Under the pieces are notes generated by a model that was given only the letters and a program-made list of their open reading frames with translations, was not told where the DNA came from and did no database searches. From Rothia mucilaginosa (GTDB taxonomy: Bacteria > Actinomycetota > Actinomycetes > Actinomycetales > Micrococcaceae): a stretch of DNA of 64,000 bases. A program made the translations under genes and the position numbers. The stretch lies in assembly GCF_001548235.1 (NCBI RefSeq), contig NZ_AP014938.1, positions 682,001-746,000 of the forward strand, given 5' to 3'. This document shows positions 1-12,755 of the stretch, piece after piece. The stretch's first letter is position 1, and each line of letters begins with the position of its first letter.

Positions 1-3222
<3,222 letters not shown>

Positions 3223-3512
3223 AAAATAGAAAAGCTTGATAATCTGATCTCAAACAGCGAATCACACACGGGGGTGCGTGACTCAAGCTGACTAAATTTG
3301 AAACCATTTGATGATTATCAAATATCAATAAATATTTGGTATTAGTTTCAGTTTCCATCACCATTCGGTGATTTTATTGAACAAAGCACACTATTGAGTT
3401 CTCAAGCAACACACCGATTCAACACCTCAACTTACTCTATTTGAGAAGTCTTACCGTTGAACGGTCATTCATGTTTTTTCATCGCTACCGCGTTCCCGCG
3501 GCAACCCAATCA
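3223..3512 (-). promoter_or_regulatory. 16S rRNA leader with boxA-like element
   Basis: Transcribed leader between promoter P2 and the mature 16S 5' end. It contains the boxA-like motif at 3388-3412 (TTGCTTGAGAACT then CAATAGTGTG on the minus strand) and an AT-rich stretch with short inverted repeats around 3296-3362 that may be part of the 16S processing stem. No coding frame is supported. Confidence 0.55.
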
Positions 3513-3541
3513 ACTATACCAGCGTTTCGTTTGCCATGCAA
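3513..3541 (-). promoter_or_regulatory. rrn promoter P2 (proximal)
   Basis: On the minus strand, -35 TTGCAT (3536-3541), an exact 17-base spacer and -10 TATAGT (3513-3518). It matches the other stable-RNA promoters of the window in both hexamers and spacing. A further TATAGT at 3641-3646 lacks a good -35 at 16-18 bases and is a weaker candidate. Confidence 0.75.
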
Positions 3542-3734
3542 ATCCGTTTTCCGTGATTCACACCACAAAGTTTCTTTCCTAAACTCTTCCATTATCACCA
3601 ATCAGGCGACCCGGATTTCCTTCAAGCAAGAAACCAAAACACTATACAATTGAAAGTCATTCAACCGCTTCTGACTAGGAGAAACACCGAAGAAATCTCT
3701 TCGTTTTTTCCTCCTCGCCGCGGCGACTCATACA

Positions 3735-3763
3735 ACTATACAGACCACCAAACAGCCCTGCAA
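3735..3763 (-). promoter_or_regulatory. rrn promoter P1 (distal)
   Basis: On the minus strand, -35 TTGCAG (3758-3763), 17-base spacer and -10 TATAGT (3735-3740). It lies about 220 bases upstream of P2. Tandem promoters are usual for rrn operons. The surrounding 3542-3994 stretch holds no supported gene. Confidence 0.72.
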
Positions 3764-3994
3764 CCCGAAAATGGGTGAAGTAGCACACAAAAAGGACCTT
3801 GAAAGGGTCTCAAATACCCTCACAAACATCAAACAGCCTAGTCAGTGCGTTTTATGGGTGCTAAAAAATCTTTAAAAAACTTCCAAAAAACCTTATAAAC
3901 GCAGAAGAAACCACTCAAACCCTCACAGAATACCCTCCAGTAGCTCCCCAAACAGCCGATATATGGGGCGTGGAAGGTAACAAGAGACAGAAAA

Positions 3995-4024
3995 GGAGGG
4001 CACCCCCTCACGGGGGCGCCCTCC
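3995..4024 (-). terminator. Terminator after rlmB
   Basis: A 13-base stem (3995-4007 with 4012-4024) and a 4-base loop, with one G-U pair only when read as minus-strand RNA, followed on that strand by TTTTCTGTC. It ends the regX3-to-rlmB transcription block just before the rrn promoters. Confidence 0.85.
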
Positions 4025-4064
4025 TCACTCAAGCTACAGTCCGCAGCTCGCCAGCTTCAAAACT

Positions 4065-5051
4065 CTAGTTCGCAGAAGCGCGACGACGAGAAACATCGTA
4101 CAGAGTAATGCCCACAGCCATCGCCGCGTTCAAAGACTCCATCGCAGAATCAATCGGAATCGACACAATCTGATCGCAGTTCTCAGTCACCAGACGGGAC
4201 AGGCCCTTACCCTCAGAACCAACCACCACGCACAGCGGCTCATTCGCAAGCTCCAGAGCCGGCAACTCAATATCGCCACCGCCATCCAGACCAATCACGA
4301 AAATACCCTGCTCCTTAGCCTGCTGAATCACGCGAGTCAGATTAGTCGCCATCGCAACAGGAATACGAGCAGCCGCACCAGCACTAGTCTTCCACGCACC
4401 AGCAGTCACAGCAGCCGAACGACGCTCAGGAATAATCACGCCATCACCGCTAAATGCGGACACGCTACGAATAATTGCACCCAGGTTACGCGGATCAGTG
4501 ATACCGTCCAACGCGACAAACAGCGGCGGAGTCGACAGCTTACCCGAGTGCCAACGCTCCATAGTATCCAGCACCAGGTCAGTCGCATCCGGGTACTTGT
4601 ACGGCGGAATCTGCATCGCAACACCCTGGTGCACAGCACCATCAGTCAAACGATCCAGCTCGCTACGCGGAATCTCCAGCATCGGAATGTTGCGCTTATT
4701 CGCAATAGTCATGATCTCGCGAACACGGTCATCAACCTCAACACGGCTCATGATATACAAGTGCTTCGAGGGAATCTCAGTACGCAGAGCCTCAAGCACC
4801 GCATTACGACCAGTCACCAGCTCATCACTAGCGCGCTTACCGCCCAGACGAGTCTGGAACTTACGGTTCGTACCGGTAGCAGCACGACGCTCAGCCGCAC
4901 GCTTCATCTTATACGCCTTGTGATAAACGCGGTCCTCAGCCTTCGGAGTAGGGCCCTTACCCTCAAGCGCCTTACGACCGTGACCACCAGTGCCCTTAGT
5001 AGCACCCTTCTTCTTGCTGGTAGCGCCCGGGCGCGAACCTGCCTTAGCCAT
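4065..5051 (-). CDS. rlmB: TrmH/SpoU-family RNA 2'-O-methyltransferase (RlmB type)
   Basis: The family methylates a ribose 2'-OH in rRNA or tRNA using S-adenosylmethionine; RlmB acts on 23S G2251. The 328-residue protein has a basic Lys/Gly-rich N-terminal tail (about 1-75), an L30e-like substrate-binding domain (about 80-155) and a SPOUT domain with all three motifs: NLGAIIR near 190, VVVGSEGKGLS near 270 and the SLNAAMAVGI segment near 305. The start is ATG with AAGGAAG upstream. It is last in a block with cysS, as in many actinobacteria, with its own terminator. The exact RNA target cannot be told from sequence alone. Confidence 0.9.
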   Translation of the reverse strand: MAKAGSRPGATSKKKGATKGTGGHGRKALEGKGPTPKAEDRVYHKAYKMKRAAERRAATGTNRKFQTRLGGKRASDELVTGRNAVLEALRTEIPSKHLYIMSRVEVDDRVREIMTIANKRNIPMLEIPRSELDRLTDGAVHQGVAMQIPPYKYPDATDLVLDTMERWHSGKLSTPPLFVALDGITDPRNLGAIIRSVSAFSGDGVIIPERRSAAVTAGAWKTSAGAAARIPVAMATNLTRVIQQAKEQGIFVIGLDGGGDIELPALELANEPLCVVVGSEGKGLSRLVTENCDQIVSIPIDSAMESLNAAMAVGITLYDVSRRRASAN

Positions 5052-5146
5052 TCTTCTCTTCCTTCGTCAAAGTAATGAATACGAGTCTACGCGAGAGAAA
5101 CCCGCACGACCTAAGCCTTACGCACAAACGCGGGGCACATCACCCG

Positions 5147-6559
5147 CTAGCCAACACTCCAGCTCGAACCATTCGCGCCATCCTTCACCTGCACACCAGC
5201 AGACGCCAACAGATCACGCATCGCATCAGCCTTCGCCCAATCCTTCTGAGCACGAGCATCAGCACGCTCCGCCAACACAGCCTGAATCAGCGAATCCAGA
5301 GCCTCATGCTCAGCATCCGAAGCGCCCTCAGCATTAAAACTCATCAGCTGCGCCAGACCCAGAACCTCAGCCATAGCCATCACGGCGTTAGCGGCATCCG
5401 AAGCATCCTCACCAGCAGCAAGCGCAGCATTACCCGCACGAGTCTGCTCATGCAAAACCGCCAGAGCACGCGGAATGTTCACATCATCATCCATAGCCTC
5501 AGCAAAAGCCTGCGGAACCTCACGGCTCGGCTTCAGCAGATCCTGAGTTGCAGCAAGGAACGCCTCAACACGCTCAATAGCGGTAGCCGCCTCCTGCAGA
5601 GACGACGGACGGTAATCAAGAACCGAACGGTAATGCGCACTACCGAGGTAGTAACGAACCACCAGCGGACGCGCCATTTCAAGCATCTGCGCCGGCGAAA
5701 TCGTATTACCGATAGACTTCGACATCTTCTCACCCTCATAGGTGACCATGCCGTTATGCATCCAGAAGTTCGCGAAATCATCACCGGCAGCAGTCGACTG
5801 CGCCAGCTCATTCTCATGGTGCGGGAAACGCAAATCCAAACCGCCACCGTGAATATCGAAACGCGAACCCAAATACTTACCAGCCATCGCCGAGCACTCC
5901 AGATGCCAGCCCGGACGGCCGCGACCCCACGGAGACTCCCACGAAGCAGTCAGCGGCTCACCCTCCTTATAACCCTTCCACAGGGCAAAATCGCGAGGGT
6001 CACGCTTACCGCGCGGATCAGCATCCGCAGAATCCTGCATATCCTCAACGCTCTGATTCGTCAGCGCACCATACTTACCCCACGAACGCACATCAAAATA
6101 CACGTCACCAGAATCATCCAGCGCAGGATACGCGTGGCCACGATCAATCAGACGCTGAATCAAAGCAAACATCTCCGGAATATGACCGGTCGCGCGCGGC
6201 TCATAAGTCGGCGGATCAATACCCAACGCCGCATATGCCTGAGCAAAAACCTTCTCAAAACGGTACGCGAGCGCCCACCACTGCTCATTCGGGAACTCAC
6301 CCTCAAAACCGGGCTCCATAGAATCAGCAGACTTCGCCAAAATCTTGTCATCAATATCAGTGACATTGCGGACCGTCGTCACCTTCAAACCGCGGTAACG
6401 CATCCAACGGCTCAACTGGTCAAAAACCAACGCCGAACGGATATGGCCCAGATGCGGTTCACCCTGCACCGTAGCACCACAATAATAGATACGCGCCTCA
6501 CCGGGCACGACGGGCTCAAACTCGCGAATAGTCGCGGAAGCTGAATCATAAAAACGCAT
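5147..6559 (-). CDS. cysS: Cysteinyl-tRNA synthetase
   Basis: Charges tRNA-Cys with cysteine in the cytoplasm. The class I signatures are clear: HLGH at 36-39, zinc-ligand Cys28, a second zinc site around the HHENE segment, and KMSKS at 278-282. The 470-residue length is normal for CysS; the MSH ligase paralogue MshC is shorter. A GTG six bases further upstream is possible, but GAGAG is spaced for the ATG at 6559. It lies between ispF and rlmB in the usual actinobacterial order. Confidence 0.96.
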   Translation of the reverse strand: MRFYDSASATIREFEPVVPGEARIYYCGATVQGEPHLGHIRSALVFDQLSRWMRYRGLKVTTVRNVTDIDDKILAKSADSMEPGFEGEFPNEQWWALAYRFEKVFAQAYAALGIDPPTYEPRATGHIPEMFALIQRLIDRGHAYPALDDSGDVYFDVRSWGKYGALTNQSVEDMQDSADADPRGKRDPRDFALWKGYKEGEPLTASWESPWGRGRPGWHLECSAMAGKYLGSRFDIHGGGLDLRFPHHENELAQSTAAGDDFANFWMHNGMVTYEGEKMSKSIGNTISPAQMLEMARPLVVRYYLGSAHYRSVLDYRPSSLQEAATAIERVEAFLAATQDLLKPSREVPQAFAEAMDDDVNIPRALAVLHEQTRAGNAALAAGEDASDAANAVMAMAEVLGLAQLMSFNAEGASDAEHEALDSLIQAVLAERADARAQKDWAKADAMRDLLASAGVQVKDGANGSSWSVG

Positions 6560-6647
6560 AGTCACACTCTCATTCTACGGGGTCGGCTCAGACGCCGGGG
6601 CGGTAAATCAGCGATAGGTTACAGAATGGCTCGAAGCAGCCAAACAC

Positions 6648-7130
6648 CTACGAACGCGGGTACACCAGCGCCGTCGCAATAGCAGCCACACCCTCGCCGC
6701 GGCCCGTCAAACCCAAACCATCAGTAGTCGTCGCAATCACCGTCACCGGAGCGCCCGCCGCCTCGCTCAGCACACGGTTCGCCTCATCACGGCGCGGAGA
6801 GAACTTCGGGCGGTTACCCACCAGCTGAACACTCACATTACCAATCTCAAAACCAGCAGCACGCACAATCGCCGCAGCCTCAGAAAGAATACGAACACCA
6901 GAAGCGCCCTTCATATCCGGGCGGTCCACACCAAAATTAGAGCCCAAATCCCCCGTGCCGGAGGCAGCAAAAAGAGCATCCGCGGCAGCATGAGCCACCA
7001 CATCACCATCAGAATGGCCGCTCAAACCACGCTCACCCGGCCAATGCAGACCAGCAATATACAAAGGAGTGCCCTCCTCACCAAAAGCGTGGACATCAAC
7101 ACCGGTACCAACACGAGGAATAACAGTCAT
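6648..7130 (-). CDS. ispF: 2-C-methyl-D-erythritol 2,4-cyclodiphosphate synthase
   Basis: Converts CDP-ME 2-phosphate to MEcPP in the non-mevalonate isoprenoid pathway. Metal ligands are seen in GVDVHAF (Asp12, His14) and [12 protein letters not shown], and the C-terminal [15 protein letters not shown] motif is present. The ATG at 7130 is preferred: AAGGG lies 8 bases upstream and 160 residues is the usual length. A start at 7157 would add nine residues and lacks a spaced ribosome site. It follows ispD with an 86-base gap, and the two act in the same pathway. Confidence 0.95.
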   Translation of the reverse strand: MTVIPRVGTGVDVHAFGEEGTPLYIAGLHWPGERGLSGHSDGDVVAHAAADALFAASGTGDLGSNFGVDRPDMKGASGVRILSEAAAIVRAAGFEIGNVSVQLVGNRPKFSPRRDEANRVLSEAAGAPVTVIATTTDGLGLTGRGEGVAAIATALVYPRS

Positions 7131-7216
7131 CACAGGACCCTTCAATCGATCAAACATCTTCTCAGCAACAGTGCCTCAGCACAAGAGGCGTTAGGCGGCA
7201 GATTTAGGAAGCAGGT

Positions 7217-7960
7217 TTAGGCGGCAGAATCACCAAACAGCGCGCGAGCAACCCGCAAATCCATCGGAGTCGTCACCTTAAACGCATCCGCATCACCGGC
7301 AACCGTCAACACCGGCTCGCCCGCAGCCTCCATCGCCATCGCATCATCAGTCAGCAGCTCAGCCTCCTCAGCAGGCAGGGAACGGCTACGCTCATGCGCC
7401 GCCAACAGGGCAGCCACCTCAAAACCCTGAGGAGTCTGCACCGCACGCATCTGCGCACGCGAAGGAGTACCCGTCACCACACCAGCAGAATCCACAGTCT
7501 TCACCGTATCCACCACCGGCAACACAGGAATCACCGCACGCACAACACCCTGCGGGCTCTCAGAGCCCAAACCCTCAAGCACACGGTGATACACCGGCGG
7601 CGGAGTAAACGCACGAGCGCAATCATGAATCAGCACATAATCCACCGGAACCTGCGCATCCTTCAAAGCGTCCAACGCCGCAACCACCGAAGCAGTACGC
7701 GTATCACCACCGGCAGTAATCAACGCACCGGCACGGCGGGCATCCTCCAAAAGCTCCGGGCAACTCACCGAACAATCAGCAGGAACAGTCACCACCACAT
7801 GTTCAGCAACACCCGAAGCGAGCGCACCCTCCAACGCATAATCCAGCAAAGTACGACCGTGCACACGCACAGCAGCCTTCGGAATCGGCTCACCCAGACG
7901 AGTACCCGAACCAGCCGCCAAAACAATCACAGCAGTATTCGCCGCAGAAGCAGAAGTCAT
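7217..7960 (-). CDS. ispD: 2-C-methyl-D-erythritol 4-phosphate cytidylyltransferase
   Basis: Makes CDP-ME from MEP and CTP in the MEP isoprenoid pathway. The nucleotide-binding loop LAAGSGTRLG lies near the N-terminus, with PKA following, and IHDCARAF replaces the common HDAARP motif. The length of 247 residues fits. The ATG at 7960 is chosen over an in-frame TTG at 7969. The start lies only 15 bases after the response regulator stop, so co-transcription is likely. In many relatives carD precedes ispD; it is not here. Confidence 0.94.
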   Translation of the reverse strand: MTSASAANTAVIVLAAGSGTRLGEPIPKAAVRVHGRTLLDYALEGALASGVAEHVVVTVPADCSVSCPELLEDARRAGALITAGGDTRTASVVAALDALKDAQVPVDYVLIHDCARAFTPPPVYHRVLEGLGSESPQGVVRAVIPVLPVVDTVKTVDSAGVVTGTPSRAQMRAVQTPQGFEVAALLAAHERSRSLPAEEAELLTDDAMAMEAAGEPVLTVAGDADAFKVTTPMDLRVARALFGDSAA

Positions 7961-7975
7961 CAGTCTCAAGCCCGC

Positions 7976-8659
7976 CTACGCCTCGAACTTATAGCCCAAG
8001 CCGCGAACCGTCACCACATACTGCGGGGCAGAAGAATCCGGCTCAATCTTCGAACGCAGACGCTTAATATGCACATCCAGAGTCTTCGTATCGCCCACAT
8101 AGTCGGCGCCCCACACGCGCTCAATCAGCTGGCCACGAGTCATCACACGACCCACATTGCGCAGCAGAATCTCCAGGAGCTCAAACTCCTTCAGCGGCAT
8201 AGAAATCTCTTCACCATTAACCGTCACCACATGGCGGTCAATATCCATACGCACCGGGCCGCCCTGCAGCACCGACTCAGTAGCAGAATCAGTCTCCGCC
8301 GAACGACGACGCAACACCGCACGGATACGAGCAATCAACTCACGCGCAGAATACGGCTTCGTCACATAGTCATCAGCGCCCAGCTCCAGGCCCAGAACCT
8401 TATCCAGCTCAGAATCCTTAGCGGTCAGCATGATAATCGGGACCGAAGACACCTCACGCAGCTTGCGGCACACCTCCATACCGGACATGCCCGGAAGCAT
8501 CACATCCAGCAGCACCAAATCCGCGCCCTCGCGGTCAAACACCGGCAGAGCATCCAGGCCGTTGTCCACAACAATCGTCTGGAAACCCTCACGACCCAGC
8601 AAAAACGCAAGGGGATCCGAGAGGGCCTCTTCGTCCTCAACAATCAGAATTTTAGACAT
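7976..8659 (-). CDS. regX3: OmpR-family response regulator, RegX3 type
   Basis: Phosphate-response-type DNA-binding regulator. The receiver domain (1-120) has the acidic pair EDE, phospho-acceptor Asp52 in LLDVMLPG, and the TKPYS lysine. The winged-helix domain (about 130-226) has the OmpR signature with a WGADYVGDTKTLDVHIKRLR-type recognition helix. The ATG follows a TTG in the same frame. The cognate kinase lies directly upstream, and gpmA upstream of that gives the gpm-senX3-regX3 order conserved in actinobacteria, where the system senses phosphate limitation. The start has weak ribosome-site support. Confidence 0.92.
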   Translation of the reverse strand: MSKILIVEDEEALSDPLAFLLGREGFQTIVVDNGLDALPVFDREGADLVLLDVMLPGMSGMEVCRKLREVSSVPIIMLTAKDSELDKVLGLELGADDYVTKPYSARELIARIRAVLRRRSAETDSATESVLQGGPVRMDIDRHVVTVNGEEISMPLKEFELLEILLRNVGRVMTRGQLIERVWGADYVGDTKTLDVHIKRLRSKIEPDSSAPQYVVTVRGLGYKFEA

Positions 8660-8700
8660 CAATAACTTCCTTCGATTCCGTAAAACCTATACCGCTAACA

Positions 8701-9828
8701 CTACACTGCGACCGGAGGCTCATTCAGCGGCAACGCCAACGTAAACGTCGAACCCTCCTGCGGCATCGACCGAACCGTCACGCTACCGCCATGCTGAGTC
8801 ATCACATGCTTCACAATGCTCAAACCCAAACCGGTGCCGCCCGTCTGACGCGAACGAGCCGGATCAACCCGGTAAAAACGCTCAAAAATACGCTTCTGCT
8901 CGTCCTCAGGAATACCCACACCCTGATCAGCAACCTCAACCAGCAGCTGATCAGCCACACGGTGCACCCAAATATCCACCTTCGTATGCTCCGGCGAATA
9001 ACGCACCGCATTCTCCACCAGGTTCTGCACAGCAATACCGAGCAGCTCGGCATCACCGTAAACCTCGGGGACCTCCTCGATGCGGGTAGAAATCTGAATA
9101 TCCTTCTCCTCCGCCACAATATGCGAACGATCCACCGCATCAGACACCAAAGAAGGCACCGACACCGGACCACCACGCGCAATCACATCGGTCGACTGCA
9201 GACGCGAAAGCTCAATAATGTCACGCACCAGCGCAGACAGGCGGCGAGTCTCCTTATGCAGACGGCCCACAAAATACTCAATCGCCTCCGGATCATCACT
9301 CGCCTGCTCAATAGCCTCAGCCAACAGACTCACCGCACCCACCGGAGTCTTCAACTCATGCGACACATTCGCCACAAAATCATTACGCATACGCTGAACA
9401 CGAGAAATCTCAGTGCGGTCATCAGCGAGCACCAGAATGTACTCATCCCCCAGCGAAGCAACACGCACGTCCAAGACCAGCGCCTCACCCTCACCGCGGT
9501 CAATCTCAAAAGTACGCTCCGCAAAAATACCGCGATGACGCACCGTGCGAATCATATCCGCCAACTCATCAGAGGCCACCGTATGACCGCGCACCAGGCC
9601 CATCGCATACGCACCCGGAGAAGCCTGAACCACGCCGCCCACCTCATCAATCACCAGGTAGGCGCGACCAATCACAGCAAGCACCTGAGCGGCACCATCA
9701 CGCAGCGCCGGCGCCGACACCAAGCTACGCTCCTGCTCCCGCTCACTACGCGCCACTGCGTTCATGCTCAGGACGCCCACCAGCAGACCTATCATGCCCG
9801 CAATAAAGGCAATCAGACCGGCATCCAT
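8701..9828 (-). CDS. senX3: Sensor histidine kinase, SenX3 type
   Basis: Membrane histidine kinase partner of the adjacent regulator. One N-terminal membrane helix (about 4-23) is followed by a PAS-like domain (about 45-140), the H-box NVSHELKTP with His157, and the ATPase domain with N, G1 (DQGVGIP), F and G2 (GTGLGLSI) boxes. The ATG at 9828 is supported by GGAAGGGAAG upstream. M. tuberculosis SenX3 has two N-terminal helices, so this version appears shorter there. The gap to the regulator is 41 bases. The signal is inferred to be phosphate supply through the PhoU/Pst route. Confidence 0.92.
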   Translation of the reverse strand: MDAGLIAFIAGMIGLLVGVLSMNAVARSEREQERSLVSAPALRDGAAQVLAVIGRAYLVIDEVGGVVQASPGAYAMGLVRGHTVASDELADMIRTVRHRGIFAERTFEIDRGEGEALVLDVRVASLGDEYILVLADDRTEISRVQRMRNDFVANVSHELKTPVGAVSLLAEAIEQASDDPEAIEYFVGRLHKETRRLSALVRDIIELSRLQSTDVIARGGPVSVPSLVSDAVDRSHIVAEEKDIQISTRIEEVPEVYGDAELLGIAVQNLVENAVRYSPEHTKVDIWVHRVADQLLVEVADQGVGIPEDEQKRIFERFYRVDPARSRQTGGTGLGLSIVKHVMTQHGGSVTVRSMPQEGSTFTLALPLNEPPVAV

Positions 9829-10003
9829 GTACTTCCCTTCCATTCGGGTACCCCATAAGTATAAATGTGGCCGATACCCAGCACTTGAGCGAACGCCCGT
9901 CTTCTCAGGCAGGCTCCCCATGCAGAAACCGCAGACAGCAGAAACCTCAGACAGGCACCCCCTGCAGAAACCTTGCAGATGCCTTTACCCTGCAGAGAAC
10001 GCA

Positions 10004-10036
10004 ATGAGCCGCCCACCTCAACGGTGGACGGCTCAT
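10004..10036 (-). terminator. Hairpin after gpmA
   Basis: A 14-base inverted repeat (10004-10017 with 10023-10036), with one G-U pair in the minus-strand transcript. There is no U-run, so it may need Rho or may act as an mRNA 3' stabiliser between gpmA and senX3. The 150 bases beyond it hold short CAGAAACC-like repeats. Confidence 0.5.
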
Positions 10037-10069
10037 CACAATGACAGGGGTGAAACCCTGCCGGAGGTA

Positions 10070-10807
10070 TTACTTACCCTGGTTTGCTACGGCAGCAATA
10101 GCGTCCTTAGCAGCCTCGGGGTCCAGGTACTCGCCGGGCTTGACGGGCTGGAAGTTCTCGTCCAGCTCGTAGTACAGCGGGATACCGGTGGGGATGTTCA
10201 GGCCAGCAATGTCCTCATCGGAAATACCCTCGAGGTGCTTGACCAGCGAACGCAGGGAGTTACCGTGTGCAGCAACCAGAACGGTCTTGCCTGCTGCGAG
10301 GTCGGGCTTGATGTCCGACTCCCAGTAGGGAAGCATACGGCCCAGAACGTCCTTCAGGCACTCGGTGCGAGGAGCGTTCTCAACATCCGCGTAGCGGGGG
10401 TCGTGTGCCTGCGAGTAGGGGTCGTTGTCGTCCAGCGGGGGCGGCGGAACGTCGTAGGAACGACGCCAAGTCATGAACTTCTCGTCGCCGTATTCCTCGC
10501 GAATCTCGGACTTGTTCTTACCCTGCAGAGCACCGTAGTGACGCTCGTTCAGGCGCCAGGTGCGCTTGACGGGAATCCACAGACGGTCTGCTGCATCCAG
10601 TGCAAGGTTTGCGGTGTTGATTGCGCGACGCTGCAGGGAGGTGTGAACAACATCGGGGAGGATGTTGCGCTCTGCCAGCAGCTCGCCGCCGCGCTTAGCC
10701 TCAGCGCGGCCCTTATCGGTCAGGTTAACGTCCACCCAGCCGGTGAACAGGTTCTTCTCGTTCCACTCGGACTGGCCGTGGCGCAGGAGTACTAGTTTGT
10801 AAGTCAT
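10070..10807 (-). CDS. gpmA: 2,3-bisphosphoglycerate-dependent phosphoglycerate mutase
   Basis: Interconverts 3- and 2-phosphoglycerate in glycolysis. The phospho-histidine signature [10 protein letters not shown] (His10) opens the protein, followed by [12 protein letters not shown], the ERHYGALQG segment and the second histidine in VAAHGNSLR. The 245 residues are standard for cofactor-dependent GpmA. It sits upstream of the two-component pair as in mycobacteria; a hairpin in between suggests partly separate transcription. Confidence 0.96.
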   Translation of the reverse strand: MTYKLVLLRHGQSEWNEKNLFTGWVDVNLTDKGRAEAKRGGELLAERNILPDVVHTSLQRRAINTANLALDAADRLWIPVKRTWRLNERHYGALQGKNKSEIREEYGDEKFMTWRRSYDVPPPPLDDNDPYSQAHDPRYADVENAPRTECLKDVLGRMLPYWESDIKPDLAAGKTVLVAAHGNSLRSLVKHLEGISDEDIAGLNIPTGIPLYYELDENFQPVKPGEYLDPEAAKDAIAAVANQGK

Positions 10808-11027
10808 ACCTCTATTTTTTCATTTACCCGCCGGTTTGTCATGCCTCAAGGCCTAGAAAATATGCATTCTCCCAAAAATTTATAAGGGTCTTTATTACCA
10901 GAACGAAAGGGTCAAAAACCCCGCCAGAAAAGGGCAAAGCCCCGCACACCACCCAACCGGGACAAACCCGTCAGACAGCGCACGAGGCTTCACCATCTAT
11001 CGCGCAAAGCGAGCGCACAAGCTAACG

Positions 11028-11345
11028 CTAGAAACGGCGGCGACCAACCGAAGGCCACACACCAGCCAGGAACACGCAGCTAATCACAGCAGCTACCAGC
11101 TGAAGAATCAGCACAGTATTACCGCCACCAGTCAGCGCAGCAAAAACGCTAAACAGCGACACCGCAGCAGAACCACCGGTCAAAGCCAGCCACGTGTTCT
11201 TCGGGCGCTTACCGGCAAAATCGTACGCGTTCGCCGGAGACATCCACGCACGCACAAAAGCCAGCACACCAACCGCAGCACCAGCGATAGCCAGCAGCGT
11301 ATCAACAAAAATGGTCACATACCCGACCAGCAGAATAGGAGACAT
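11028..11345 (-). CDS. DUF2516 family small membrane protein
   Basis: A 105-residue protein with three hydrophobic segments (about 5-30, 45-68 and 75-95) and the AGKRPKNTWLAL segment between helices 1 and 2 that marks actinobacterial DUF2516 proteins. Function is unknown. The ATG at 11345 is preferred because the membrane helix starts right after it; an earlier in-frame ATG at 11366 would add seven residues. It lies 48 bases after the cystathionine gamma-synthase-type gene on the same strand, so it could be co-transcribed. Confidence 0.75.
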   Translation of the reverse strand: MSPILLVGYVTIFVDTLLAIAGAAVGVLAFVRAWMSPANAYDFAGKRPKNTWLALTGGSAAVSLFSVFAALTGGGNTVLILQLVAAVISCVFLAGVWPSVGRRRF

Positions 11346-11393
11346 AGTATTCCTTAGAATCAGCAACTTCTCTAGACAACCCTAGCAAAGCGC

Positions 11394-12596
11394 TTAGCGG
11401 ACAACCTTAAAGGCCTCAACCAAGTCATTGTAAAGGTCATCCACGTTCTCAATACCCACCGACAGGCGTAGCAGAGACTCCGGAATCGAATCCGGCTCGT
11501 TACCGTGGCGACGACGACGCTCCACCAGCGACTCCACACCGCCCAGGGAAGTTGCCGGGGTCCACAGCTTCAACGCCTCCACGACGTTACGGGCACCCGC
11601 AGCGTCCGTATCAAGAGTGACGCACAGAATCGCACCGAAACCGTCCATCTGCTTCTTCGCAATCTCATGACCGCGGTGGCTTTCCAGACCCGGGTAACGC
11701 ACCTCAGTTACGAAGGGGTGCTCGCTCAGACGCTCCGCAAGAACCTGCGCGTTCTGCACCGCACGCTCCACGCGCAGCGCCAGGGTGCGCAGACCGCGCA
11801 GGCCGAGCCACGCCTCCACCGGGCCGGGGATTGCACCATTGGTGATGCGGTGGTGCAGCATCGCCTTGTACAGCTCCTCGTTCGAGGTCAGAGCCATGCC
11901 CAGCAGAACATCGGAGTGGCCCGCAAGGAACTTCGTAGCGGAGTGAACCACTACGTCTGCACCCAAATCCAGGGGACGTTGCAGAATCGGGGTTGCGAAG
12001 GTGTTATCCACCGCGGTCACAATGCCCAAGCGGCGAGCAGCAGAAAGCAGGGCAGGCAGGTCAGCAACCTCAAGCATCGGGTTCGTGGGGCTCTCCAGCC
12101 ACGCCAGGACCTTCGGTGCCGAGTAGTTCACGTTCTCCGGGGTCACACCGGTGCGCGATGCGGCATCCTCCATAGCGGCGATAACGCTCTCGGTGTCTTC
12201 AATATCCACGCGAACGAGCTCAATGATGCCGCGGCGCTCCAAATCCTTGCACAGGGTCACCGACGCCATGTATGCGTGCTTCGGAATCAGCACGATAGAA
12301 CCAACCGGCACCAAGTCGATGACAGCAGCGACAGCAGCCATACCGGAGGGGAACAGCAGACCGGGCTGGGTGGCGTTCTCCAGCTTCGCGACAACCTCTT
12401 CCATGCCCTCCCAGGTGGGGTTCGAAAAGCGGGCGTACACGCGGTCCTGCTCAATGTTGACGGCGTCCACACCGCGGTAGGTGGAAGAAAGAACAATCGG
12501 AGGGTTCACCGGCGCGTCATGCTCATGTGCCGGGCGGCCACCAGAGACGACGAAGGTCTCTGCGGAGTAATTCATGTCGTGGTTATCTGCACTCAT
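11394..12596 (-). CDS. metB: Cystathionine gamma-synthase-type PLP enzyme
   Basis: Cys/Met-metabolism PLP enzyme of about 400 residues. The Schiff-base lysine is Lys222 in HSATKFLAGHSDV; VYARFSNPTW and the C-terminal SLGGVESLVERR segment fit the gamma-synthase/lyase group. It most likely joins an activated homoserine with cysteine in methionine synthesis. Cystathionine gamma-lyase is the main alternative and cannot be excluded by eye. The ATG at 12596 is chosen because upstream residues are Arg-rich and unlike the family. tmk is divergent. Confidence 0.82.
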   Translation of the reverse strand: MSADNHDMNYSAETFVVSGGRPAHEHDAPVNPPIVLSSTYRGVDAVNIEQDRVYARFSNPTWEGMEEVVAKLENATQPGLLFPSGMAAVAAVIDLVPVGSIVLIPKHAYMASVTLCKDLERRGIIELVRVDIEDTESVIAAMEDAASRTGVTPENVNYSAPKVLAWLESPTNPMLEVADLPALLSAARRLGIVTAVDNTFATPILQRPLDLGADVVVHSATKFLAGHSDVLLGMALTSNEELYKAMLHHRITNGAIPGPVEAWLGLRGLRTLALRVERAVQNAQVLAERLSEHPFVTEVRYPGLESHRGHEIAKKQMDGFGAILCVTLDTDAAGARNVVEALKLWTPATSLGGVESLVERRRRHGNEPDSIPESLLRLSVGIENVDDLYNDLVEAFKVVR

Positions 12597-12755
12597 GTAT
12601 TTAAGCCTGGCACACCCGCGCCCAGAACGCACGCCCGCACAGGTGAGGGCACACAGGATTTACATGTTTTTTACCTTGATACGCGCTCAATGCCACGCGG
12701 AGGTATCACCAAAACCGCACCCGTGCAGCTAAGAGACCCGGTACCCTTGAAGGTG

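Noticed and set aside
3838..4032. 64-residue minus-strand open frame upstream of the rrn promoters
   Set aside because: It overlaps the rlmB terminator, has no ribosome site and shows no protein-like pattern.
11505..12755. Upstream part of the long plus-strand frame that includes tmk
   Set aside because: It is antisense to the cystathionine gamma-synthase-type gene; the thymidylate kinase homology begins only after 12756.
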